A stretch of DNA of 64,000 bases from Cyanobium sp. CZS48M (GCA_030373145.1 JAUCZK010000004.1:84993-148992); one strand, 5' to 3'; numbered from the stretch's first letter, positions 50,696-58,395 are shown. Notes: a model not told the origin generated them from the sequence alone. Numbers and translations: made by a program.

Positions 50696-51848
50696 AAGTG
50701 GTAATTATAAATCTATCGGTAAAGCCCTGCAGCCGTCGATCTTGCCTCGCGCGACTCAAGGGTGAGCTTAAATAAAGCAAGTGATTCCCCTCGAATCTGG
50801 CCTGTAGCAGCTCAAGCCGATTCATGAGCTTTTGGAGCTTCTGCTCTTTCCTCTTTTTTGCACTGGGTGGTCCATCAAAATGGCTCATCTCATTGCCCAA
50901 GAGATAGTCTATGAAGTCTTTGGGCTCGCAAGGTTTTGCGCCCATCCACTTGTGGAAGTTCCGATGAATACTGCTGCTTATGGCGATCAAGTTTTCTTCA
51001 TAGGCTGCCAGGTCGGGGCGTGAGCTGGCATCGAAAAGATGATGCGCCTCCAGTTCAACTGGATGCTGATCGGAGGCGGATGGTTTGTAGCCGGAGATGG
51101 CACAGCCAGGGCCATCTTTTCGTAGTGCTTTCTGGCGAGCTTTCTCCTTCGCAGCCTTCACCCTTGCTTCATGGCTTTCAAGTAGCTTTCGCTGGACCTC
51201 AAAGCACTCTTCCGCCACATCAGCAACGGCTTTCACCCATGCCTTTCGCGCCTTGGTGATCCGGCCTTTATCCCTCATCGTCTTCGCCAGACGCACGATG
51301 CCGCGCTGGCTCCAATGGCGCTGATCGTTGCCCTCAAAGTTATCAAAATGCACACCGATCTCTAGGCCCTCAGCGCCTTCTAGGCCAGAACTTTCTTCTT
51401 GGATTCTTGTGATGGTGCCCGCCATCCCTTTGCCGTTTGTACCCAGCACCCTGACAACAGAGCGCTGCTCCAGAAAGACCAGATCACCTCGGATCTGGAT
51501 GGTGCTTCGATCTTGGGTGACTTGAATGATGCGCCGTTTGACGAGTGTGCGTGTCACCCGCGCGCGATGCTGGGTGAAGAACTCATAAATCTTGGCCAGG
51601 ATGCTTCCACCTTCCTTCTCCTCCAGGTACTTCGCCAGAGCCATCACGCCCTCTTCGTAATAACGGCGGCTGCGAGCTTGGCCAGGTTCGTATTCAAAGA
51701 ATTCACCTTCGATTAGCTCCCATTCATCATCAGCATGGGCATCAAAGAACTCGCAGATGCCCTTGAGCTTCTTGGGGGTGATGCCAAGAATTCTGGCTGT
51801 CTCCTGAAAGGAGAAAGCATCACGTGACCGGTTAGATGTCGTCGTCAT
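50640..51848 (-). CDS. HTH-HNH nuclease-like protein
   Basis: A 402-residue protein. The N-terminus (FSFQETARILGITPKKLKGICEFF, about 12-35) looks like a MerR-type helix-turn-helix, with an SRRYYEEGVMALAKYLE continuation. After a beta-rich middle (about 115-175) and a charged helix, residues about 245-305 carry CAISGYKP, VELEAHHLFDA, NLIAISSSIHRNFHKWMG, the order of an HNH nuclease (C...HH...N...H). Its 3' end overlaps the TrlF gene by 56 bases, so the last 40 residues may be read-through into foreign sequence. It follows the J-domain gene by eight bases. Confidence 0.7.
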   Translation of the reverse strand: MTTTSNRSRDAFSFQETARILGITPKKLKGICEFFDAHADDEWELIEGEFFEYEPGQARSRRYYEEGVMALAKYLEEKEGGSILAKIYEFFTQHRARVTRTLVKRRIIQVTQDRSTIQIRGDLVFLEQRSVVRVLGTNGKGMAGTITRIQEESSGLEGAEGLEIGVHFDNFEGNDQRHWSQRGIVRLAKTMRDKGRITKARKAWVKAVADVAEECFEVQRKLLESHEARVKAAKEKARQKALRKDGPGCAISGYKPSASDQHPVELEAHHLFDASSRPDLAAYEENLIAISSSIHRNFHKWMGAKPCEPKDFIDYLLGNEMSHFDGPPSAKKRKEQKLQKLMNRLELLQARFEGNHLLYLSSPLSRARQDRRLQGFTDRFIITTFKSDTFPSAFGRLLLFLP

Positions 51849-51856
51849 CAGCTTGT

Positions 51857-52402
51857 TTAAAGGAAGGCAAGGAGGGAGTCACGCATTTTTTGGAGCCGCT
51901 CCATCACGCGCGGATCGCCGCCAACATCGGGATGGTGTTCCTTGGCAAGCCTTCGGAAGGCCTCTTTGATGTCATCGGCGCTGGCTGTTGATGGATTGAG
52001 TGCGAACACATGCCACGGTCTGAAATTTTCCAAAACATCGATGCCGTTAATCGATGTTTTGCCCGTTTTGGCACGCTCGCTGTGGGGGACTCCAACCCAC
52101 TCCCGATAGAGCTTGAGCCAATCGGCCTTTGTTTTGAGATCAAATGTGCGGCCTGCCATCGCGAGGTTGAACTCACTTGACTTGCGCAGCTCCGTGGCGT
52201 TCTTGCTGCCAAACACCTTGCACACTGCCGTTTTGAGCTCTGACAGCGTGAGAACAGGTTCAGGAAACGGCTTTCCGTTGATGAATTCTGCGAACGCCAA
52301 CAGGCTTTCGGCATCAGGAGCCCCAGCTGAGAGGATCTCGTCGATCCTTGCCAAGACCGCTGGCCGATCGAGCTTCTTGCGCGCTGGCGTCTTGGTGGCC
52401 AC
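51857..52402 (-). CDS. J-domain (DnaJ-like) protein with novel N-terminus
   Basis: A 181-residue protein whose last 50 residues are a J domain (STASADDIKEAFRRLAKEHHPDVGGDPRVM) with the HPD motif that stimulates Hsp70 ATPase. The first 130 residues (helical; AVLARIDEILSAGAPDAESLLAFAEFING ... FDLKTKADWLKLYREWVGVP) are not a family I recognise. C-terminal J domains like this are adaptor-type. It starts three bases after the HIT stop of the HNH-HIT gene and is followed by the HTH-HNH gene, giving an apparent three-gene minus-strand operon. Confidence 0.75.
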   Translation of the reverse strand: MATKTPARKKLDRPAVLARIDEILSAGAPDAESLLAFAEFINGKPFPEPVLTLSELKTAVCKVFGSKNATELRKSSEFNLAMAGRTFDLKTKADWLKLYREWVGVPHSERAKTGKTSINGIDVLENFRPWHVFALNPSTASADDIKEAFRRLAKEHHPDVGGDPRVMERLQKMRDSLLAFL

Positions 52403-52405
52403 GGC

Positions 52406-53343
52406 TCAGTACTGCTGTTTGCCCTTGATAACCCCCCGAACGCCTCCGCGGGGGGAATCGTCATCACCTGTTCGCCGGGGAATCAGATGCCAGTGCGCAT
52501 GAAACACCGTCTGACCGGCTGCCTCCCCTGAATTCAGCCCCACATTCCAGCCGCTGATCGTGGCGTCCTGGGCACGCAGCTGCTCCCGCCGCAGCTTCAG
52601 CAGCTCCACCACGGCGTTCCACTCCGGCTGGTGCAGCTCCAGCCCGTCGGCTACATGGCGCCGCGGGATCACCAGGCTGTGCCCCTCGCTCACCGGGTAG
52701 GCGTCGGCGATGCAGAGCGCCAGCTCGTTCTCCAGCAGCACCCGTCCGCTGTCCTCCAGCGCGCAGAACACACAGTCCGCCTCGCGGTGGCCGAAGCTGG
52801 CCTGCAGGCCGCGGAAGTCGGTGCGCCCTCTTGCGTAGGCAAACAGCCGTCGCGCTTGCCGGCGTTGCAGCGGAAGCAGAGCGCCTGCAGGTTGCTGATG
52901 GCATCGGAGCCGCCCTGGTTTTTCAGGACGATGTGGTCCACCTCCAGGGCCCGCTGGTGTTCATGGGCTCCGCAGCATTCGCAGCGGCCCCGGGCTGCGG
53001 TGGCGGCTGTGGTGGGCAAACACCTCTTCGCCGCGCTGTTCGCGGAAGGCATCGAGGCGCTGGCGGCAGAGCTGCTGCAGCTCATCGCGCTCGGCATCAC
53101 TGAGCTCGTCGCCGCCGATCAGGGTGTAAGTGCCATTGCCGTACTGCGTGATGCCGTTGCCGGTGAGCACCTTGCCCGCCATGCGATTCCCAGGATGCGG
53201 CGGGCGACGGCCTGCGCTGGGGCCGGGCTGCGGCGGCCGAGCAATTCCAGCAGCATCAGCGGTTGGTCGATGTGGCTCATGCGCATCTGCTTGGCGATGT
53301 AGTGCCGCAGGCGCTCGTAGGTGAGGGAGGGGTGCTGGGGCAT
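52406..53343 (-). pseudogene. HNH-HIT gene, copy A (most complete, frameshifted)
   Basis: From ATG 53343 (MPQHPSLTYERLRHYIAKQ) to the HIT stop at 52406 the whole gene can be followed, but in pieces. A deletion near 53190 removes the EDVTQIDY... segment present in copies B and I, and another near 52995 removes the segment before RGRCECCGAHEHQRALEVDH. The HNH part (C-x2-C, H, N, CFRCN) then shifts frame to a complete HIT domain (VFCALEDSGRVLLENE ... TVFHAHWHLIPRR, the HxHxH site). HIT alone could still be translated from GTG 52771. Only this copy keeps the HIT end. Confidence 0.85.
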
Positions 53344-53418
53344 GGGGGAATCCTGGCTGGGGTGTGACGGGGGTGGCACTTGTGGAGGAGAAGCTTCGGC
53401 GATCAACCTGGCCCAGGA

Positions 53419-53748
53419 ATGCTCCCCCATGCAGACCACGCGATCGTTGACGATGCCAAGGTCTGCGACGACCTGCTCTCAGACACGCATCCAATCGGTC
53501 GCTTCAAGGCCAGGGTATTTCGTTCACTCGGCTACACCGTTGAATCCTGGATACGACTTCGTGATGATCTGCTCCACCATGGGCAAACTGGGACGGTTCA
53601 GCGGATCGAGAGCAGCGCCTATGGGATGAAAGTTGTCATCAGTGCTACTTTGAAAGGCCCTAACGGAGCATCCAGACCATTCAGAACGATCTGGCTGATC
53701 CCCGATCACTCCAATCAGCCAAGGCTCATCACCGCATTTCCGGAGTAA
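53419..53748 (+). CDS. DUF6883-like small protein, first gene of a TA-like pair
   Basis: A 109-residue protein from ATG 53419 (MLPHADHAIVDDAKVCDDLLSDTHPIGRFKARVFRSLGYT). The DTHPIGRFKARVFRSLGY block and the closing KGPNGASRPFRTIWLIPDHSNQPRLITAFPE match the DUF6883 family, commonly found beside DUF4926 proteins. The pairing resembles a toxin-antitoxin layout; toxicity is inferred, not shown. Starts about 75 bases upstream of the divergent HNH copy A. Confidence 0.75.
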   Translation: MLPHADHAIVDDAKVCDDLLSDTHPIGRFKARVFRSLGYTVESWIRLRDDLLHHGQTGTVQRIESSAYGMKVVISATLKGPNGASRPFRTIWLIPDHSNQPRLITAFPE

Positions 53749-53751
53749 GTC

Positions 53752-53985
53752 ATGTTTGCCTTGCACCAGACAGTTGCTCTCACCCAGGACATTCCCGAGA
53801 CTGTTCTTCAGTCGGGCGATCTCGGTGCTGTTGTTGCCATTCACGATCCTGAAACCTATGAGGTTGAGTTTGTCGCCGCATCAGGACGCACGCAATCTCT
53901 CCTGATGCTTTCCTCAGCCAGCCTCCGAGCGATTGGTGATCAGGATCTGATCGCTGTGCGTTCGCTCGCCACGGCCAAGCATTGA
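53752..53985 (+). CDS. DUF4926 protein, partner of the DUF6883-like gene
   Basis: A 77-residue protein (MFALHQTVALTQDIPETVLQSGDLGAVVAIHDPETYEVEFV, then SGRTQSLLMLSSASLRAI). The GDxGAVV and YEVEFV motifs are typical DUF4926, a small SH3-like beta barrel. It starts three bases after the DUF6883 stop. Its last 46 bases lie under the end of HNH copy B, where the cassette joins that fragment. Confidence 0.8.
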   Translation: MFALHQTVALTQDIPETVLQSGDLGAVVAIHDPETYEVEFVAASGRTQSLLMLSSASLRAIGDQDLIAVRSLATAKH

Positions 53986-54701
53986 GTTTCGGACGTGCTC
54001 AGCGACCCCAAGCATCCGCTCGGCGATGAGCTCCAGCGCGCAGAACACACAGCCCGCTTCGCGGTGGCCGTAGCTGGCCTGCACACCGCGGAAGTCGGTG
54101 CGCCCTCTTGCGTAGGCAAACAGCCGTCGCGCTTGCCGGCGTTGCAGCGGAAGCAGAGCGCCTGCAGGTTGCTGATGGCGTAGGAGCCGCCCTGGTTCAT
54201 GGGGATGATGTGGTCCACCTCCAGGGCCCGCTGGTGCTCATGGGCCCCGCAGCATTCGCAGCGGCCCCGGGCGCGGGTGAGCACCCTGTACTTCACCGAG
54301 CCGCTGATCGGCGTGCGGTGGCGGCTTCTGTGGGCAAACACCTCCTCGCCGCGCTGCTCGCGGAAGGCGTCGAGTCGCTGGCGGCACAGCTGCTGCAGCT
54401 CGTCGCGCTCGGTGTCGCTCAGTTCGTCGCCGCCGATCAGGCTGTAGGCGCCGTTGCCGTAGTGAGTGATGCCGTTGCCGGTGAGCACCTTGCCCACCAT
54501 CCGCTTCACCCGCTCGGTGTAGTAGTCGATCTGGGTCACGTCTTCACCCAGGATTCGCCGGGCGACGTCCTGCGCCGGGGCCGGGCTGTGGCGGCCCAGC
54601 AGTTCCATCAGCATCAATGGCTGATAGATGTGGCTCATGCGCATCCGCTCGGCGATGTAGTGGCGGAGGCGCTCGTAGGTGGGGGAGGAGTGCGGGGGCA
54701 T
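53940..54701 (-). CDS. HNH endonuclease, copy B (HNH part intact, HIT lost)
   Basis: A 253-residue frame from ATG 54701 (MPPHSSPTYERLRHYIAERMRMSHIYQPLMLMELLG). An N-terminal helical domain (about 1-130, including GEDVTQIDYYTERVKRMVG and LTGNGITHYGNGAYSLIGGDEL) precedes the HNH zinc finger nuclease (RCECCGAHEHQRALEVDHIIPMNQGG ... LQALCFRCNAGKRD, about 158-205). Homology to the repeat ends near 54027, about 13 codons into the HIT domain; the last residues are antisense to the DUF4926 gene. This is the only copy whose HNH reading frame is undamaged. Confidence 0.85.
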   Translation of the reverse strand: MPPHSSPTYERLRHYIAERMRMSHIYQPLMLMELLGRHSPAPAQDVARRILGEDVTQIDYYTERVKRMVGKVLTGNGITHYGNGAYSLIGGDELSDTERDELQQLCRQRLDAFREQRGEEVFAHRSRHRTPISGSVKYRVLTRARGRCECCGAHEHQRALEVDHIIPMNQGGSYAISNLQALCFRCNAGKRDGCLPTQEGAPTSAVCRPATATAKRAVCSARWSSSPSGCLGSLSTSETQCLAVASERTAIRS

Positions 54702-54833
54702 GGGGGCATCCTGGCTGGGGTGTGACGGGGGTGGCACTGGTGGAGGAGAAGCTCACTCGCCATGGCATCCCCCCAGCTGCCTCACAGCCGAGACCATCTG
54801 TCGCACGTAGGCTGGCCTTGGCAAGAGAGCCCC

Positions 54834-55067
54834 ATGGAAGACCAGCTCAGCCGCATCACCATCGATCCCGAGGTATGCCACGGGAAACCAACCATTCGGG
54901 GGTTGCGTTATCCGGTGGAGATGGTGCTTGATCTGTTGTCTGCCGGCATGAGTACGACTGACATCCTGGCCGACTATCCCGACCTCGAAGCCGCCGACAT
55001 CACGGCAGTGCTCCAGTACGCGGCACACCTGGCCCGTGTTCAGCGGGTTGAGATTCTGCCTGCATGA
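54834..55067 (+). CDS. DUF433 antitoxin-like protein
   Basis: A 77-residue protein (MEDQLSRITIDPEVCHGKPTIRGLRYPVEMVLDLLSAGMS). The RITIDPEVCHGKPTIRG and LADYPDLEAADITAVLQYAA segments are the DUF433 signature, a winged-helix-like domain that is the usual partner of DUF5615 PIN-like toxins. ATG 54834. It overlaps the partner by four bases. Divergent from HNH copy B with the conserved flank between. Confidence 0.88.
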   Translation: MEDQLSRITIDPEVCHGKPTIRGLRYPVEMVLDLLSAGMSTTDILADYPDLEAADITAVLQYAAHLARVQRVEILPA

Positions 55068-55204
55068 AGATCCTGCTGGATGCCCAGCTACCTCGATCCC
55101 TCGTCAAGCAGCTGGAACCGATGGGCTGTGATGTGCTTCATACGTTTGATCTGCCTGAGGGGAATCGCAGCTCTGATCGTGAGGCACTGAGGAATGTTGG
55201 GTGA
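55064..55204 (+). pseudogene. Truncated DUF5615 PIN-like toxin
   Basis: ATG 55064 starts MKILLDAQLPRSLVKQLEPM and continues HTFDLPEGNRSSDREALRNVG before a stop formed at the junction with HNH copy D. DUF5615 toxins are about 110 residues; only the first 45 remain, and the catalytic C-terminal acids (D..L..) are lost. The cut coincides exactly with the start of repeat-derived sequence at about 55199, showing that the repeat joined inside the toxin gene. Confidence 0.85.
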
Positions 55205-55410
55205 TGCCGTTGCCGGTGAGCACGCGGCCCACCATCCGTTTGGCAGGATCCGCAGGGCGATGTCCCGCGCCGGGGCCGGGCTGGCTGTTGCTTGGCAAAT
55301 CCGTGGCCGAGCAGTTCCATGAGCATCAGCGGTTGGTTGATGGGGCTCATGCGCATCCGCTCGGCGATGGTGTCGCGGAGGCGCTCGACGGTGGGGAGGG
55401 TTGGGGGATC
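55199..55410 (-). pseudogene. HNH-HIT fragment, copy D (5' part only)
   Basis: The minus strand shows ERLRDTIAERMRMSPINQPLMLMELLGHG, a frame change, and the GRVLTGNGIT block. The start codon region is deleted (TTGGGGGAT where other copies have CATGGGGGAA). It carries an extra segment of about 14 bases (TTGTTGC/CTTGGCA AATCCGTGG type) after the GGGCTGG, also present in copy E but not in A, B or I. Confidence 0.85.
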
Positions 55411-55535
55411 CTGGCTGGGAGAGACGGGGGTGGCACTGATGGAGAAGGACCTATGCCTCCCTTCCTCCATTGACCCCACTCACCCGATGGGACCGACGCC
55501 AGGCCTCCCTGCTGAGCCGGCCCAAAGGCATGGAG

Positions 55536-55550
55536 GTAGACACTGTCTAC
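55536..55550. promoter_or_regulatory. Palindrome upstream of tacAT (candidate operator)
   Basis: GTAGACA and TGTCTAC form a perfect inverted repeat around a single C, two bases before ATG 55553 and about 40 before the preferred GTG start of the antitoxin. DUF1778 ribbon-helix-helix antitoxins autoregulate with their GNAT toxins at such sites; function inferred. Confidence 0.5.
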
Positions 55551-55588
55551 CCATGAAGCTAGGCTGCAAGGAGGTTTGCGGCACGGCC

Positions 55589-55861
55589 GTGGCTACCACT
55601 TCCCGCCTCAGCTGGAACCTGCGGGTCTCGCCCGACGATCAGGCCCTGATCGATCGCGCCGTCCGTGCCTCCGGGCTCACTCGAACCGACTTCGTTCTGC
55701 AGGCGGCCCGCACCGCCGCCCGTGAGCTTCTGGTCCAGCAGAGCTGGCAGTCCGTGTCGTCCGAACAGTTTGACCAGCTTCTCCGCCTGCTGGATGCTCC
55801 CCCAAGCCCCAGTGACCGCCTGCAACGCACCATGACCGCGCCGAGGCCCTGGCAGCGCTGA
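55589..55861 (+). CDS. DUF1778 antitoxin (TacA-like)
   Basis: A 90-residue protein from GTG 55589 preceded by AAGGAGG; ATG 55553 in frame is an alternative. SRLSWNLRVSPDDQALIDRAVRASGLTRTDFVLQAARTAARELL is the ribbon-helix-helix DUF1778 domain, and SVSSEQFDQLLRLLDAPPSPSDRL is the conserved toxin-binding tail. It is paired with the GNAT gene whose ATG overlaps its stop by one base (TGATG). Confidence 0.9.
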   Translation: MATTSRLSWNLRVSPDDQALIDRAVRASGLTRTDFVLQAARTAARELLVQQSWQSVSSEQFDQLLRLLDAPPSPSDRLQRTMTAPRPWQR

Positions 55862-56361
55862 TGGAGCTGCTGGCGCCGCAGCCCCTGGCCAGCCACCACA
55901 GCACAGTGGGCTTCGACTGCGGCGACACCAGCCTGGATCACTGGCTCCGGCAGCGTGCCCTGCCGAATCAGCAGAGCGGTGCGACACGCACGTTTGATGT
56001 CTGCGATGGCGACGGCACGGTCAAGGCCTATGTGGCTCTGGCCTCCGGTGCCGTGGCGGTGGCCTCCGCACCCGGGAGCTTTCGTCGCAATAGGCCCGAT
56101 CCCATTCCGGTTGTGCTGCTGGCACGGCTGGCGGTCTGCCGCAGTGTGCAAGGTCGCGGCATCGCGCCTGCCCTGCTTGCCGATGCGTTCGAGCGGGTCC
56201 TCCAGGCCAGCGAACGGATCGGCGTTCGCGGCATCGTGGTCCACGCTGATTCCGCGGACGCCCGCAACTTCTATCTGCACATGGGTTTCGATCCCTCACC
56301 CATCGATCCCGACACCCTCCTGATCCGTCTCTCGGATGTGGCGGCAACCCTGGGGTTGTGA
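55861..56361 (+). CDS. GNAT acetyltransferase toxin (TacT-like)
   Basis: A 166-residue GNAT protein. Acetyl-CoA binding is at LAVCRSVQGRGIAPALLADAF (R/Q-x-x-G-x-G/A), and the catalytic tyrosine is in NFYLHMGFDPSP. The start HSTVGFDCGDTSLDHWLRQRALPNQ is typical of TacT. These toxins acetylate charged tRNAs and block translation. All key residues are present, so the module looks functional. Confidence 0.9.
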   Translation: MELLAPQPLASHHSTVGFDCGDTSLDHWLRQRALPNQQSGATRTFDVCDGDGTVKAYVALASGAVAVASAPGSFRRNRPDPIPVVLLARLAVCRSVQGRGIAPALLADAFERVLQASERIGVRGIVVHADSADARNFYLHMGFDPSPIDPDTLLIRLSDVAATLGL

Positions 56362-56436
56362 GCGGCCCTAGATGGAGGCTTCGTAGCCGTAACCCCCTCG
56401 CCGCTGATCAGCGAGGTTCCGCTGTTCCTGTTGCGG

Positions 56437-56593
56437 GTGATGACCTGCGCCGGGGCTGGGCTGGTTGTTGCCTGGCAGATCCGTGGCCCAGCAGTTCCAT
56501 GAGCATCAAGGGTTGATCGATGGGGCTCATGCGCATCCGTTCGGCGATGGACTGCCGGAGGCGTTCGTCGGTGGGGGAGGGGTGTGGGGGCAT
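56437..56593 (-). pseudogene. HNH-HIT fragment, copy E (first ~50 codons)
   Basis: From ATG 56593 the minus strand reads MPPHPSPTDERLRQSIAERMRMSPIDQPLMLMELLGHGSARQQPA and then loses homology near 56437. It shares the HGxAxQQPA insertion with copy D. Sequence 56362-56436, between the tacT stop and this fragment, is unassigned. Confidence 0.85.
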
Positions 56594-56748
56594 GGGGGGA
56601 TCCTGGTTGGGGTGTGACGGGGGGTGGAACTGTCAAAGATGAAGCCTCGCTGCCGTGGCGCTCACGCGCTCTCCTTCACCCCACAAGGGCCTCGCGCCCA
56701 GAGCCCATCAGCGGGTCAGCCCCGTGGGCACGTAGCACGCGCGCTAAC

Positions 56749-56804
56749 ATGGAGGGGCGTTACGGCTTGAGTACTACAACGCTCGTGTTCGCGAGGACAT
56801 CGAG
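56749..56804 (+). pseudogene. HigB/Gp49-like toxin remnant
   Basis: LEYYNARVREDIE is the start of Gp49-like HigB toxins (typically VEYYNARVREDIEALP). It is read here in the frame of the following antitoxin without a start codon of its own, while ATG 56749 lies in another frame. The rest of the toxin (about 90 residues) is deleted, joining residue 13 or so to the antitoxin start. Confidence 0.7.
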
Positions 56805-57137
56805 GTGGACATCCCCTATCAACCGGTCATCCGCGATCGCGGCGCCGAACGCGCCCGGCTCGATCAGGTGCCGGGCTACAGCAAAGCGCGGCAGGAGGCC
56901 GCCGTGGAATTCCGTCTGCTCCGGCAGCTCCTGGTGGCACGCCAGCGGGCCGGTCTCACCCAGGAGGAGGTCGCCGTACGGATGGGCACCACGCGCAGCG
57001 CCATCAGTCGGCTCGAGGGATCCCGCAAGCACATACCCGCACTGTCCACTCTCCGCCGCTACGCCGATGTGCTCGGCTGCGATGTGGAAATCCAGCTGGT
57101 GCCTCGAACCCCTGATGAAGCTTCACCGCCTTGGTGA
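56805..57137 (+). CDS. XRE-family HigA-like antitoxin (toxin lost)
   Basis: A 110-residue protein from GTG 56805 (VDIPYQPVIRDRGAERARLDQVPGYSKARQ). The helix-turn-helix is RQRAGLTQEEVAVRMGTTRSAISRLEGSRKHIPALSTLRRYADVLGCDVEIQLV (about 50-103), standard for antitoxins of Gp49-like HigB toxins. Its toxin is reduced to the short remnant just upstream, so it is an orphan antitoxin, possibly still able to counter related toxins. Confidence 0.85.
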   Translation: MDIPYQPVIRDRGAERARLDQVPGYSKARQEAAVEFRLLRQLLVARQRAGLTQEEVAVRMGTTRSAISRLEGSRKHIPALSTLRRYADVLGCDVEIQLVPRTPDEASPPW

Positions 57138-57142
57138 GTGGC

Positions 57143-57427
57143 GGTGGAGGGCATCGAGGTGCTGGCGGCACAGCTGCAGCAGCACGTCGCACCCCTCGCC
57201 ATAGCGGGTGATGCCGTTGCCGGTGAGCACGCGGCCCACCATCCGTTTCCCAGGATCCGCCGGGCGATGACCTGCGCCGGGGCCGGGCTGCTCCTCCCCA
57301 GTAGCTCCAACCGCTGCGCGGAAGCCTTCGGCTAGAGCATCAGCGGTTGGTAGATGTGGCTCATGCGCATCTGCTTGGCGATGGTCTCGCGCAGGCGCTG
57401 ATAGGTGGTGGAGGGGGGCGGGGGCAT
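57143..57427 (-). pseudogene. HNH-HIT fragment, copy F
   Basis: From ATG 57427 the minus strand gives MPPPPSTTYQRLRETIAKQMRMSHIYQPLML and then a stop in an inserted segment that reads PKASAQRLELLGRSSPAPAQVIARRILG in the next frame. The inserted piece (CCAACCGCTGCGCGGAAGCCTTCGGC) recurs in copy J. Homology continues to about 57143. The 140 bases upstream of its start (57433-57569) match those of copy I. Confidence 0.85.
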
Positions 57428-57432
57428 GGAGG

Positions 57433-57569
57433 GATGGTGGCGGCTGCCGGCCGACCGGGCCAGGTTTGGTTTTGGGCGGCCCGTCAGGAAGGAGCCCCTG
57501 CTGGGATCCCTTCTGGCGTGATCGCGTGGCGGCTGCAGCCAACCCGGCTCCGGGTGTGGCTGTGCCGCC
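57433..57569. repeat. Type 2 upstream flank of HNH fragments (also at 62945-63084)
   Basis: The two stretches share long identical blocks such as TTTTGGGCGGCCCGTCAGG, CCCCTGCTGGGATCCCTTCTGG and GGCGGCTGCAGCCAACCCGGCT. Each lies between an HNH fragment (copy F or I) and a downstream MNT-HEPN pair, yet the two MNT-HEPN pairs are not closely similar. Copies A, B, D, E and G have an unrelated type 1 flank. Confidence 0.85.
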
Positions 57570-57669
57570 TCAGCCCCTATCCCACTCCGCGGCCCCAGGC
57601 AGCTGCAGCATGTCGGCGAGGGGTGTCGTTCCCATCGCCCTCGACGGGGATGCAGTCCAGAATGGAGCC

Positions 57670-57984
57670 ATGGCTGCCCCTTCGACCCAGGAAACCTCCC
57701 TCTCCCAGCGGCTCCAGGGCGCCCGTGAGGAGGTGCTTGCCGTGGCTCACCGCCATGGGGCCAGCAACCTGCGGATCTATGGCTCGGTGGCCCGCGGCCA
57801 GGATCGGCCCGGCAGCGACCTTGACCTGCTGGTGGATCTGGAACGGGGCTGTTCCCTGCTGGAGGTGATCGCTCTTCGGCAGGAACTGGAAGCTCTCTTG
57901 AATTGCCAGGTGGATCTGGCGGAAGCTGCGCAGTTGCATCCTTTGATCCGCGATCAGATCATTGGGCAGGCCAAGGCTTTGTGA
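57670..57984 (+). CDS. MNT-type nucleotidyltransferase antitoxin
   Basis: A 104-residue minimal nucleotidyltransferase from ATG 57670. The catalytic motif is IYGSVARGQDRPGSDLDLLVDLE (GS-x10-DxD), and LLNCQVDLAEAAQLHPLIRDQIIGQAKAL closes the domain in the usual way. It overlaps the HEPN gene by four bases (GTGA). It is expected to AMPylate and neutralise the HEPN RNase. Confidence 0.9.
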   Translation: MAAPSTQETSLSQRLQGAREEVLAVAHRHGASNLRIYGSVARGQDRPGSDLDLLVDLERGCSLLEVIALRQELEALLNCQVDLAEAAQLHPLIRDQIIGQAKAL

Positions 57985-58364
57985 GCAAAGATCTCCTTTA
58001 CCTCAGCAGCATTTCCGAAGCCCTTGAGCGCATCACTCTCTACACCATGGAAGGCCGCTCAGCTTTTCTTGCTTCCACGCTTGTGCAGGATGGAGTGATC
58101 CGCAACTTGATCGTGGTCGGCGAGGCCGTGAAGAATCTTTCGGTGGATCTTCGCGAGTCCGAGCCGTCAACTCCTTGGAAGTCCATCGCCGGCATGCGAG
58201 ATGTTCTGATTCATGATTACTTGCGTGTGAATCTGGAGCAGGTCTGGGAAACCGTGGCGCGTGATCTTCCTCCCCTTGGTCTCACTGTTCACTCGCTGAT
58301 TGAGCAGCACATGAACGATGGTGGTGGTGGGGGACTGGGGCATGGGGGAATCCTGGCGGGGTGA
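57981..58364 (+). CDS. HEPN-domain toxin (HepT-like) with repeat-derived tail
   Basis: A 127-residue protein from GTG 57981. The HEPN core is complete, with RNLIVVGEAVKNLSVDLRES and the RNase motif MRDVLIHDYLRVNLEQVW (R-x4-H-x-Y). The last ~15 residues (NDGGGGGLGHGGILAG) are encoded by the start region and type 1 flank of HNH copy G read in antisense, so the natural C-terminus has been replaced. The toxin core should still be active. Confidence 0.88.
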   Translation: MSKDLLYLSSISEALERITLYTMEGRSAFLASTLVQDGVIRNLIVVGEAVKNLSVDLRESEPSTPWKSIAGMRDVLIHDYLRVNLEQVWETVARDLPPLGLTVHSLIEQHMNDGGGGGLGHGGILAG

Positions 58365-58395
58365 GACGGGGGAGGCACTTGTAGGGAGAAGCCTT
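58321..58395 (-). repeat. HNH-HIT fragment, copy G (start codon and type 1 flank only)
   Basis: The bases around 58341 (CATGGGGGAATCCTGGC), then GGTGAGACGGGGGAGGCACTTGTAGGGAGAAGCC, match the start and upstream flank of copies A, B and E. Coding sequence of the fragment is limited to a few codons. It separates an MNT-HEPN pair from a ParE-type module. Confidence 0.75.
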
